Part shown: in pieces, positions 34,133 through 45,226 of the stretch | Numbering within the stretch: position 1 is the stretch's first letter | Layout of the letters: each line of letters begins with the position of its first letter | From: Kitagawia praeruptora | Lineage: Eukaryota; Streptophyta; Magnoliopsida; Apiales; Apiaceae | NCBI GenBank assembly: GCA_037693485.1 | Contig: CM075346.1 | Location: 93,106,501-93,170,500, forward strand | Length of the DNA stretch: 64,000 bases | Reading direction: 5' to 3' | The notes under the pieces: generated by a model | The model's input: the letters and a program-made list of their open reading frames with translations, nothing else | The model's database searches: none | Told to the model about the DNA's origin: nothing | Made by a program: the position numbers and the translations under genes

Positions 34133-34238
34133 CCTATAAAGCCAAACAGACCTTAGCACGCCTCATTTGAAAACCACCAGACCGTTATTAATCCCTCTCA
34201 TTCCTACTTTTTCCCGGTAAAACATTAACCACCGGAAA

Positions 34239-37200
34239 ATGACTCAAAAGACGAAAATACCCTCCCATTTCAAAAAACTCCCTCTCATTTTCCATTTACT
34301 CTGCATTACCCTCTTGTCCTTAAAGGTAAATTCACATTTCTCCGCCGCCGAGCGGAAAATTTTACTCAACCTCCGGCAAAAATTCAACAACCCCTCGTCT
34401 CTAAAACATTGGAATCACACTTCCTCGCCCTGTGATTGGCCGGAAATTGACTGCAAAGTCACCGGAGAAGTCATCGGAGTTGATCTAAGTTCGAAAAATA
34501 TCAATTCACCAATCCCACCATCAATTTGTGACCTTAAACACCTCGAAAACCTTTATATTACTGACAATTACATTCCTGGAGACTTCCCGAAAGCCCTTTA
34601 CAACTGCTCGAATCTTCTCGAGCTCGATCTTTCTCAAAATTGTTTTATCGGATTAGTACCACACGATATCGATAAAATGAGAACTCTAAAATGGCTCAAT
34701 CTTGGTGCTAATAACTGCACCGGAGATATTCCACCGGCGATCGGAATGTTGCCGGAACTTGAAGGGCTACTTTTGTACCAGAATTTGTTTGATGGCACTT
34801 TTCCTGTGGAAATCGGAAACCTGACTAATCTTCAATTCTTGGAATTGGCTTACAATGATTTTGCACAATCCGAATTTCCACCGGAGTTTGGAAGATTAAA
34901 GAATTTAGTCTTTTTATGGATGTCTGCTACGAATTTAGTCGGAAAGTTGCCTGAAAATGTATCGGAATTATCGAGTTTAGAAAGATTGGATTTAAGCTCA
35001 AATGAGCTAGAAGGTTCTATTCCAAAAGAATTGTTTTTGTTGAAGAATTTGAAAAAATTGTTCTTGTTCAAGAATAAGTTATCAGGCTCAATTCCTCTAG
35101 TTATCGAGTCTATCAATTTGACCGAACTTGATCTCTCTATGAACAATTTGTCTGGTTCAATTCCGGAAGAGTTCTCAAAATTAAAGAATTTGGAGTTGCT
35201 TAATTTGTTCTCAAATCATTTGACAGGCGAAATTCCATCAGGAATAGCTCAGATTACAACACTGACAGACTTCAGCGTTTTTCGGAACAATCTTAGTGGA
35301 GAATTTCCAGCTGAATTAGGCCTACATTCCAAACTTGAAGCATTTGAAGTTTCTCACAATCAGTTCACAGGAAAGCTGCCGGAGAATTTATGCTCTGGTA
35401 AGAGTTTGACTGGTGTGGTTGCCTTTTCAAATAATATAACAGGGGAGATCCCGAAATCACTTGGGGATTGTGCAAGTTTAATGACTGTGCAACTGTATGG
35501 TAATAAGTTTACAGGTGAAGTCCCATTAGGCCTTTGGACAGGTATGAACATGACAAATCTGATGTTAAGTGATAACTTATTTTCGGGTCATCTTCCTAGT
35601 AAGTTAGCATGGAATTTATCGCGGTTGGAGATTAGTAACAACAATTTTTCGGGTCAAATTCCTGTTGGGATTTCTTCTTGGGTAAACTTAGTTGTGTTTA
35701 AGGCTAGTAATAATCTACTTTCAGGTTATCTTCCTGTAGAACTCACTAGTCTTTCTCAGCTGACAACGCTAAATCTTGATGGGAATTTATTATCCGGTGA
35801 GCTTCCTGTGGAGATCAAGTCGTGGAGATCACTTAATACGCTGAATCTGGCAAGAAACAACCTCTCGGGAACAATTCCTTCTGTCATAGGGTCTGTGCCA
35901 GATCTTCTTGATCTTGATTTATCTGCAAACAAGCTTTCGGGTGCTATTCCAGTTCATTTAGGTCAGTTGAAGCTCACTTCTCTGAACTTATCGTCCAATC
36001 AACTTACTGGAAAAGTCCCTACCGAGTTTGATAATATGGCATATGATAAGAGTTTCCTAAACAATTCTGGACTGTGTGCCAATACACCTGAGTTGAGCGT
36101 TGGTAATTGTTACACAAAAATTCCCCACAACAAAGTGTCAAACAACACCTTTGCCATTGTTCTTGTTTTAGCACTGGTTGTTCTGCTAGCTACTATTGTT
36201 TCAACTCTTCTTTTGGCCAGAGATCATCAAAAAAAGAAGCAGAAACGTGATATAGCTACATGGAAATTGACCTCATTTCACAGACTGGATTTCACAGAGG
36301 CCAATATCTTGTCTAGTTTGACTGATCATAACATGATAGGAAGCGGAGGATCAGGAAAAGTGTATCAGATCCCCGTTGGTTCAACAGGTGAATATGTTGC
36401 TGTGAAGAGGATTTGGAGTAATCACAAACTGGATCACACGCTTGAGAAGGAGTTCTTTGCTGAGGTTGGAATATTAGGTTCAATTAGGCATTCTAACATA
36501 GTCAAGCTTTTGTGTTGCATTTCAAGTGAGAACTCCAAGCTTCTTGTTTACGAGTACATGGAGAATCAGAGTCTTGACAAATGGCTACACGGGGAGAGGA
36601 AAATTGCATCACAGATGACCAAATCAATTCATTTTGCACTGGATTGGCCACGAAGATTGCAAATAGCCATTGGTGCTGCTCAAGGCCTATGCTACATGCA
36701 CCACGACTGCTCTCCACCTATCATCCATCGCGATGTCAAGTCCAGCAATATATTGTTGGACTCTGATTTCCAAGCAAGAATAGCAGATTTTGGATTGGCT
36801 AAGATTTTGGTCAAGGGTGATGGGGCTATGTCTTCTATTGCTGGCTCATTTGGTTACATTGCTCCAGGTAAAATATATATTCTACACATTTTATTATATG
36901 CAATCTAATATTTTGAGTCATTAACGTATGTTTTACTAATATGCAGAGTATGCTTATACCACAAAAGTGAACGAAAAGATTGATGTTTTTAGCTTTGGAG
37001 TGGTACTTCTAGAAATTGTGACAGGTAGAAAGCCTAATTATGGAGGTGAGAATGACATAAACCTTGCGGAATGGGCTTGGAAGCACTATGGAGAGGGAAA
37101 ATGCATTGTTGATATACTGGAAAAGGACATTAAGAAAGATTGTTACTTGGAAGAAATGAAGACAGTTTTTAAACTAGGTTTGATGTGCACTAGTACAATG

Positions 37201-37407
37201 CCTTCTGATAGACCCTCAATGAAGGAAGTTTTGCAGATTCTTCAACTTTCGAGCCCACCAGAAAGTAGTGATGGTAAGAAAGGAGGTGAATTTGATGTTG
37301 CACCGCTCCTTAGGAGCTCACCAGCAGCTACTTATCTATCTAGTTACAGGAAAAGTAAGAATTTGTCTGTGGATCATGATAGTAGTTTTGTTCATATAAT
37401 TCAGTAA
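34239..37407 (+). CDS. HSL3: LRR receptor-like kinase, HSL3-type (subfamily XI)
   Basis: Two exons (34,239-36,867 and 36,947-37,407) joined across a 79-bp GT-AG intron encode 1,029 residues, normal for the family. In order: signal peptide (about 1-33), N-terminal LRR cap CDWPEIDC (65-72), some twenty LRRs to about residue 600, a transmembrane helix (about 634-658) and a Ser/Thr kinase. Kinase landmarks are the glycine loop GSGGSGKVY, Lys 723 (VAVKRIW), HRD 830-832, DFG from 850 and the APE Glu 877 split by the intron. All catalytic residues are present, so this is an RD kinase expected to signal from the plasma membrane. Sequence character (WKLTSFHRLDF, LLCCISSENSKLLVYEYMEN) matches Arabidopsis HSL3/NUT, reported receptor of CTNIP/SCREW peptides. 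HAESA-like paralogues are the alternative. Confidence 0.9.
36868..36946 (+). other. Intron of the receptor kinase gene
   Basis: Starts GTAAAATATA and ends ATATGCAG. Splicing restores SFGYIAPEYAYTT across the junction in phase 1. Reading through would replace the kinase C-terminal lobe with a 13-residue tail. Confidence 0.93.
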
Positions 37408-37813
37408 TTGTAATGCTTGCTAAATCAAAGAATAGGATTAACCTTGAAGAAAAATGACACTCTATTTTAGGTAAAGCATGAGTATAGGTTCAACTTTCAT
37501 GCTTGAATGTATTGCATTGTAATTTTTCAACATTTATCTCTGTAACATTGTTGTCTTGTAATGACTAACTAAATCAGGAAATCAAATTATTTTAGTAGAT
37601 TAAATTTAAATAAGATACATTGAACTTATAATTTAAATTTAAATTATTGATCGAAATAGTATAGTAATGAAGTACAAATCTGCTTGAAAAGACATCCAAA
37701 TATATACAGAACTGAAGAATATATATACCAATACCAGAATAATCACTAGAGTTTCAAGTATACAAAACTGAAGAATATATACCAATACCAGAATGATCAC
37801 TAGAGTTTGAAGC
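37408..37813. other. Short intergenic region between convergent genes
   Basis: Contains both 3' ends. An imperfect tandem duplication of about 55 bp (ACTGAAGAATATATA...CACTAGAGTTT) spans about 37,700-37,812. No clear polyadenylation signal stands out. Confidence 0.6.
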
Positions 37814-38341
37814 TCATTTATAGCGAGTATTCTTCCTCTGCGTTTCTAAGACTTCTTGATCTGTTCTTAGACCGAACATAAACAGCGACGCTGTAAATCA
37901 AAAGCCAAGACAATGACAAATAAAGAAAGTTACAATTTTATCTAATCTTGCAGAGGATTATATGTAATAGGTACATTAAAATATATAGACATAATTCGAA
38001 TTTTGTTTAGTGAGATTGGATCATCCATATTGTTTACAAAATTGAGATGTACCTCCACACACAACTAGTGTCCGGCCTGTATGGTTCAGATTCGCCTTTG
38101 CCCAGGGAATATGACGAACAGCCAGCACCTGAAATTTTGAAACAAGATATGTTATGTTCAATTTATAATGTACATGCATATGTATTTATGTGATTACGTA
38201 GAAAATATCAAAAGGAATAGTAAGGGTGTGAATGATAAAACTCACAACAGAAGCAGAAGTAACAGCAGCCGTGATGGCAGCACTCCTAATGCCAGCAAAA
38301 ATGGCATGTTGAACATCTGCATCCCCGTCCATCGATGACAT
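37814..38341 (-). CDS. Short ENOD93-like protein
   Basis: Three exons on the minus strand, 38,341-38,246, 38,128-38,053 and 37,890-37,814, with GT-AG borders, give 82 residues. The core HIPWAKANLNHTGRTLVVCG aligns with MIPWAKANLNYTAQALIISG of the neighbour, and the central exon is 76 nt in both. The start at 38,341 (MSSMDGDADV) is the first Met that keeps the frame. A splice acceptor (GATGCAG) nearby leaves open an unseen upstream exon, since the family's N-terminus (MGIPSEMRD) is absent. It has two hydrophobic segments, so is probably a membrane protein. It is a diverged tandem paralogue; expression is unproven. Confidence 0.72.
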
Positions 38342-39136
38342 GTACGCAACATTCATATACAATCATATTGTGAGGAGTTTCACATGTATAAGCAGATGCA
38401 CAAGATTATAAGATTAAGAAATGCAACATTATTTGATGTCCATCACAATAGTGTCATCAATCAGAATAAAACTGAAAATACCTTTGGTTCCTTCTCGGCC
38501 CATTTTGCTTATTTGTTATTTCTTGTCTGTTTTTGCTGTGAAATATTTATGAATAATGCAGTGCAAAAGAAAATTAGAAGATACAACTATTGTTCTGGAA
38601 ACAATAGAATAGAGAAAATAAGGGAAATGTGTGGTGGCTTATTTTTTTTTTTTGCCCTTTTCTGGGTGGTTGTCTTTCTCAACATGTTCTAGTCTTTGAA
38701 TCAAACAAGTGGAAGATTCTTAGTTACCATGCACAATCTGTATATTTAATAATAAATAATTTTATAAAGAAAACCAAAATTTTGAATAGAGAGAAAATAA
38801 ATGGAAAAGTTAGAACTTCGGAAATCTGTTAAGACAAATAACTTTTTCCACTGCCATTTTTTTGACCTTTACATATTATATTTTACTCAGCAAAAAAGTC
38901 ATCAAATTCAAATGCAAATAAGAGTGAAGTAATGTAACAATTCATCTGCATTCACGCACAAAACATCAGAAACACAAAGGATTAAAATTCTTCGCCTGAA
39001 ACTTATTTCCAACATTCAAAAAGAAAACATCAGAATACAAAAGGGAAGAACTTTTCATTACTGCAAGTAACATCGAACAAAAGCTTCTTAAGTTGTATAA
39101 AGAACATGTGATACACAAAGATCAGAATTCTCTGCC
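38342..39136. other. Spacer between the two ENOD93-type genes
   Basis: Searched for an N-terminal exon of the short ENOD93-like gene and for gene ends; none was found. The small plus-strand ORFs (102 and 67 aa) are low-complexity and have no family features. Confidence 0.5.
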
Positions 39137-41134
39137 TTAAGCTGATTTCCTGTACTCAGCCTCAGCATTTCTTCTTGCACATTCCAATATTGTTTTGTCA
39201 GCGGTAATGAAGTATGCAGCAATAGATGCTATTCATCAGAAAGCAAAATAAATTCAGCAGAGTCAGTAAACATGTTCAATGACGAGTTGAGAAAATGTTT
39301 AATATCTAGGTTGAAGATAATTCCATTTAAGTTGCAAATTATGATAAACTTTTATTAAAAGGTGTATCAAATCAAATTACATTTACTTGCCAAGCAATAT
39401 ATAGGTTGTCTACAGCTGCTAGACATTATAAAGACGGAGGTTGGGAGATTTAAAATTTATAGTTTCCTCGCAGAGAAGAGAACTAGAGAATCCTCTTGAG
39501 TTTAAACATATATATTAGAGTCCTTTTCATGGTAACTTTGCACACAAATCATCCGTGCATACAATATAAACTTAATTACACTTCTTAAGTAGGAGACTCT
39601 TTTTGGTGTTTTGACAAGGAAATGTGGGCTCATAATGGTCATGTTGAATATCTGACATCCAAAAAAAATTCAAGCTACAATTAAGGTTGTATAAACTTTA
39701 ACATAACTAAACAAACCAAGAATATGAAAGCCGGGTTGCCCTTTGCCATGATCATGAAGTTTGATGTAAAACCATTTTTAGACAAGGTCAGGAGTAGTGA
39801 TTATGATTATGTAATTCTTAAAACATTTTTGACATATATAATTCACAGATTTTCAGATGCTTTAGAAATGTGAAGTAACAAAAGTTACAAAACTGGTAAT
39901 GATGAAAAGTTCTGTCTAGTGGAAGTCGTTAGCATACCACCAGATATGATGAGAGCCTGAGCAGTATAGTTGAGGTTTGCCTTAGCCCAAGGTATCATGC
40001 GACAAGCAGCCAACTGAAAACATTTGGAAGAGAAAGAAACAAAAATTAGGACAAATTCTAACTTGCCAACATTATCAATAGTGCCATGATATTGATAACA
40101 ACGGGAACTATTGTAAACTGCAAATATACTTGTGCATCTGTACTCGAAATCAGAGCTGTATTCTCAGTAATTGGATACAAGTACGAGGGAAGAGTATTGT
40201 TATTGCTATCAACTATCAAGTATCATTTGTCATTGCACTGTCGCAAAATGCCAAAAGTTTAAAGCTGCATTAGACATTAACACCACACAAAAATCATGCT
40301 ACTTGAAGATACTGGGAGTCCTTGGTTCTTACAGGAAGATAAGCTCCGGTACTTTGTATGTAAATGGAAAGCTACTATATATGTCACAGAGTTTTTGAGC
40401 TAAAACATGAGTCAAAGGAAGTAAAAATATGAAGTGCACATACCGTAGGCACAGCACTGACAACACAGGCAATTGAAGCTGCCTTAGCTCCTGCACGGAC
40501 ACCCTCTGCAATTCATTCAAACTACGAAATCAATCGCCATACGATAATTGAAAATTCATAAGCATAACCCTAGTTGCTACATGTAACCTCAACTAGACAT
40601 TTAATCAAAACCTCATTGCAGTCTCGTAGACAACTCAGTTATAAATGATGATCAATCCAGCTTTATACTTCTCATGCTAAATCTTCATACTCAATCAGAC
40701 CGAGAACAACAGTTAGGAAAGTCTCTTGAATTCAAAAATCCCCAAATAGTACAATTCTCAAAGTTTCAAGATTTCAGTTTCACATATACTCTTCAAATAC
40801 CCAAATTTTCTCAACAACTTATTCCCCACAAACTACAAAATTAAAGGCACTTATTTAAACAGCATAAACAAATAAACACTTCTTTATATACCTTTCCACA
40901 ACACATATAACCTCACAAGAGATAATTAACATCAAGAATTGAACTTATACCCTATCAAAATTTTAAAAAAAAAAATTGGGATCTTTACTAAAGAAATGAA
41001 AAGTTAAGAAAAAAAAAACCTTGGGTGCATTTTCTTGAATTAATGAGCCTCTGATCCTCAGAAGGAGAAGCAATAAAGATTGAACTTTTTCTTTTAGCAG
41101 CCCAGAAATCTCTCATTTCTGATGGAATTCCCAT
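39137..41134 (-). CDS. ENOD93: Early nodulin 93 (ENOD93) family protein
   Basis: Four minus-strand exons (41,134-41,020; 40,505-40,444; 40,013-39,938; 39,228-39,137) with GT-AG borders encode 114 residues, the usual family length. It starts MGIPSEMRDFWAAKRK, continues EGVRAGAKAASIAC, and has the hallmark IPWAKANLNYTAQALIISG followed by ASIAAYFITADKTILECARR. Two hydrophobic stretches flank the WAKANLN motif. ENOD93 proteins were found as nodule transcripts. From memory, the Arabidopsis member was recently tied to mitochondrial cytochrome c oxidase and respiration. None of the exons appears as a long ORF, so ORF-only annotation would miss this gene. A hairpin MITE lies 129 bp upstream of the start. 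Confidence 0.93.
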
Positions 41135-41262
41135 TACTATTACAGCAATTAGATGAATATTTGTGTTTCAAGAAAATCCCAAATCTTGTAATAAAACCCC
41201 AATCACGACTACAACAGATGCTCACGTGTGTTTATGTATGTATGGGTGTAGTTATGTTTTAT

Positions 41263-41578
41263 GGGTTTTGGTCCCTGACAATCATTTGTCAGGGACCGGT
41301 TATTTAACAATCGGTTCCTAAACCGTTGGATCGTTGATCCAACGGCCCCCCTGGATTACAAAATTTTTTTACTGTCCGCTATAATTTTCCGCGGATAGGC
41401 AGATTGCCTGTCCGCGGAAATTTTCCGCGGATAGGCAATCTGCCTATCCGCGGAAAATTATAGCGGACAGTAAAAAATTTTTTTTTTAATCTCAACCGTT
41501 GGATCAACGATCCAACGGCTGTGGAACCGATTGTTAAATAACCGGTCCCTGACAATCATTTGTCAGGGACCAGGACCC
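41263..41578. mobile_element. Mutator-type hairpin MITE upstream of ENOD93
   Basis: 316 bp and nearly a perfect palindrome. Ends GGGTTTTGGTCCCTGACA and the complement of TGTCAGGGACCAGGACCC are flanked by a perfect 9-bp duplication ATGTTTTAT (41,254-41,262, 41,579-41,587). TCCGCGGA-type inner palindromes sit at the centre. RNA from it would form a long hairpin. Confidence 0.85.
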
Positions 41579-41587
41579 ATGTTTTAT

Positions 41588-42019
41588 ACCCGGCGGCTGT
41601 TAGGAGCTCAGATAGGCAAAGTCATTCTATGTACCATGGTTGTAAAAAGTATAAATTGGTTTGTAAGATTAATTGGATAATCGGAAATTAATATTAATTG
41701 GAATATTAATTGGATATTATAATAATATATAATATTTTTGTTTAATTTACAATTAAATAAATTATTTTAAATAAATTCACAAAATTATTCGGATTTCAAA
41801 AATCGAAATCGATTAGTTACCTTACAAAGAATTAATCAGGGATTAATCGGCTTAATCAGGAATTTTTAGAACAATGCTTGGGACAAGTAAAAATTATGCA
41901 AGCAAACGAGATAAAAAATTTAGATTAGCCACATTTCTATTTTTCTTTTACTGTTAATATCGTAATGATTTTTGTTTGCAATTTGTTATCCCGGTGTTGT
42001 AGATTTCGTTTATGTGATA
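41588..42019. other. AT-rich intergenic DNA
   Basis: Contains TTAATCGG/GATTAATCAGG motifs reminiscent of the hAT MITE at 2494. No gene or clean element ends seen. Confidence 0.4.
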
Positions 42020-42765
42020 AAATTAGGGGTGAATGTCCTAAATATCCACATTTTAATATTTTGAATCCATAATACCTACAGCACACGCACAGCATCCTAA
42101 ATATCCATGAGATACGCCTATAGCAGAGGTGTATCCCGAGTTACGTCCATAGGGTAGAGGCATCACAGAGGTTACGCCCATGTGGTAGGCGCAAGTTTAG
42201 ATGTCGCGTTATTGCAATTAGAGTATCACATGATATGCCGTCCCAACAGGCGTATCTTACGCCAGCCTCATTTTTCCCAGAAACTTGAATTCTCTCCCAG
42301 GCGATTTTATGGCGATTGTGACCATCTCCATTAACTCTCTCCATTTGTCCATTTCTGTATTTTTCCCACCATCTCCCATATGTCATTGGAATCGCCTCGC
42401 CATATGCAGGATTTTTAACGCCTAATTTGAACCCTAATTCGCGATTTTCCGGTAAGAGCATGCAACTTCTCCGATTGGTGGTTTGTACGCCCTTGCGGGG
42501 CCAGAAAGAGATAGAGACGAGCAGATATATGTTCAGATAGAGAGAGATGAGCAGCGACGAGATGAGCTTCTTGGTGCTTGGAGATTGAGAGGATCGAGAG
42601 GGAGATGCATCTGCGAGAAGAAGATAGTGAACAGTACTAGAGGTTGCGCCCATGGCACAGGCGTGACCCGTAGATATTTTTGGCACCTGCTTCCAGAAAC
42701 GGGTATTTTGGGTAATAGGGTATTAAAAAAGAAGTATTTTGGGCATTCTTTCTAAAATCAGTAAG
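42020..42765. repeat. Diverged foldback repeat, class unknown
   Basis: Left (GAATGTCCTAAATATCCAC...) and right (complement of TATTTTGGGCATTC) ends are weak inverted copies. The interior repeats short GGCGTA/GGGCGTAAC-like words (GTTACGCCCATG, GTTGCGCCCATGG). The 181-aa minus-strand ORF inside is a by-product with no recognised domain. Confidence 0.4.
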
Positions 42766-43019
42766 CTACCTGCGATTTATCGATAATTTGAAGATTTATT
42801 GAAATAATAAATTGGAATATAAATTGAATGCATATTAAGATTATTTTTTAATAATATATATTAAACTAGTTTATTAAATCGTGTTTCACGGCAACATTAT
42901 AATTTTTTTATAAATTTTTTAAAATATATGAATCATTTTTATAATGTAAAAAATTAAATAAATAATAAATAATTTCAATACTATGTAAATCAGTCAGCTG
43001 AATCATTTCATTAAAGGGT

Positions 43020-43660
43020 TTTTTTCATAAATACCCTTGTCTAGAAATGTTTTTGCAAAAGTACTTTGTTTAAAATAGTTAATTTGTAAAAATACTATCT
43101 TATTTGCAAAAATACCATCTTATTTGCAAAAATACCATCTTATTTGTAATGGTTGTGCAGCAGGTTGCATTCAGTTGTATATATGGTTGCATATAACCAC
43201 ATATACAACTGAATGCAACTGAAAATCACAAGTTAAATTTTCATTTTTTTTTACCAACTTCCAGTTATATATAAGGGCTGCGCGGCAGCAAAAAATGGAA
43301 ATTTTCAATTGCATTCAGTTGCATAGGTTGCATATGCAACTAAATGCAACTGAAAACTTAAAATTGAATTTTCATTTTTTTACCAACTTCCAGTTATATA
43401 TAAGGGCTGCGCAGTAGCAAAAAATGAAAATTCAACTTTCAGTTTTCAGTTGCATAGGTTGAATATGCAACTAAATGCGACTAAAAACTTAAAATTGAAT
43501 TTTCATTTTTTGCTGCTGCGTTGCCCTTATATATAACTAGAAGTTGGCAAAAAATGGAAATTTAACTTCCAGTTTTCAGTTGCATATGTGATTGCATTCA
43601 GTTGCAACTGTAAGAAATAGAGAGTTATGAGTGCCCCTACGGGGCCTTGCAACCCAAATC
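43020..43660. repeat. Cluster of palindromes built on GTTGCATTCAGTTG
   Basis: Begins with three tandem units of about 20 bp (ACCATCTTATTTGCAAAAAT type). Then come alternating direct and inverted copies of ACCAACTTCCAGTTATATAT, AAGGGCTGCGC and GTTGCAT...ATGCAAC. One near-perfect hairpin is at 43,162-43,216. It ends near GAGTGCCCCTACGGGGC. No coding content. Confidence 0.65.
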
Positions 43661-45221
43661 AAAGCAACTACCCAAATCCACCAAAATCAACCCCAATAAA
43701 AAAGGAAGATCTGTATACACACGTGTATTCATTTCGTAGAAAATACATTAACTAACAAACTGCTATATTCATCTACCAACACACACACGCACGCACCTTT
43801 CCTCCATTTCTCTAGATCTCTCTCTATCACTCCCTCACTAAAATCAGACACATCTCCGATTACATTCAATTAATTTCTCGATCTGAAGGAGGTCGTTAGA
43901 GGATATCAGAGGAGGTCGGGGCCGGAGATTGGGGAGGTCGGGATCGAAGATTGGTGGCATCGGAGGAGGTCAGTCGGGTTAGAGATTTGGTGGTGGTGGG
44001 TGTGGGTCGACGGGAGGCGAGGGAAGGGTGGATTGGCGGGGGGCGGGGAGAAGGGTGGAGAGAGACTGAGAGAGACCATACTTTTGCTTGGAGCACCATA
44101 TAAATGCATTTATTTTGATGAGAACGTAAATATGCAAAAGAAAGAACAAAAGACAGTACATTCTACAATTTCTCTTTATTAAAAGAGTTGTAAACGTTAC
44201 TTTCTTGTAAATTTTATCCCTGTGTTTAAAATTTAATAATTGACTCTAATTAAACGTTGTTAATATACTGTGAATTGCATATTGAGATCCAATTTTTTCT
44301 AACTTTCATGGTATTATACTAAAACCCTATCCAAATTTTTTCTTAGAATTCTCAGGTTCACTCATGCTGATTTCTTTTATGGGATTGCCTACCTTTATAA
44401 ATTGTAACAGAAAATAAAGTAAATTTTATGTATAATTACTTTATTAAAAATTATTAAGTACATTGAATGATGTAAGAGATATCTTGACCTTTGGCTGAAA
44501 AATAAATTTTGCTACAAATTAAATTATTAAAAAGTAAAATAACATGTCCACAAGAAAAATATAAAATCTAAAGATAATAAAAACAACAAAATCAACTATA
44601 TCATAAATATAAATACATAATAATGTCACTTTTTGGTATTTCATTGGCACCTTTTAAAACCTTTTTCTATCCCATTCAAACATAAATATTGATTTTAAAA
44701 TTTTGATCCATGGGATGAAAATGATACAAAATTTAGAGCTTTTTCAAAGATAGTAATACGGTATTTGAAAAAAAAAACTTATGTCTCAGGGGTGTTATGA
44801 ATTGGCGCATTTTGTCTATTTCATATTGATTGAAAATTTACTCAACTGATACGTAGCAATTACAAAACAAAAAGAGAGTATAAAAGAAGATTTCATAGTT
44901 TATTTACATATATAACTTATGTTTGGGTGTTGTGGATTCGCAGAAGAAAATTTTCTTTCTTTTCATATTACCTGGAACAAAAACACTCATCTTTTAACAA
45001 TAGAAAAAACAAATCTCAATCAGTAGTATAAAGATAACATAAAGTGTAAAATCAAAGCAAAATTTGCTAAAGAACAATGAGCTCAGGAACACGAGTTTTG
45101 GAATATAAACTCTCATAAGATAATTTGGTTGGGTTGTGTATCTATATGATAAAATATTTTTATTTAAGGAAATTTTTCTTTATTGTAGAAAGATATTACA
45201 ATTTACTTTGTTTTTAATTAT
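43661..45221. other. Intergenic DNA, partly GC-rich
   Basis: 43,890-44,075 is rich in GGAGGTCGG/GGGTGG words on the plus strand. The small overlapping ORFs there are compositional. The remainder is AT-rich with nothing recognised. Confidence 0.45.
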
Positions 45222-45226
45222 GTAAT

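Noticed and set aside
42141..42686. 181-aa minus-strand ORF
   Set aside because: Within a repeat with weak inverted ends, overlapping an opposite ORF, no family motifs.
43896..44182. Overlapping Pro/Ser/Thr-rich and Gly/Arg-rich ORFs
   Set aside because: Composition-driven frames in a GC-rich purine-biased stretch, on both strands, with no domain.
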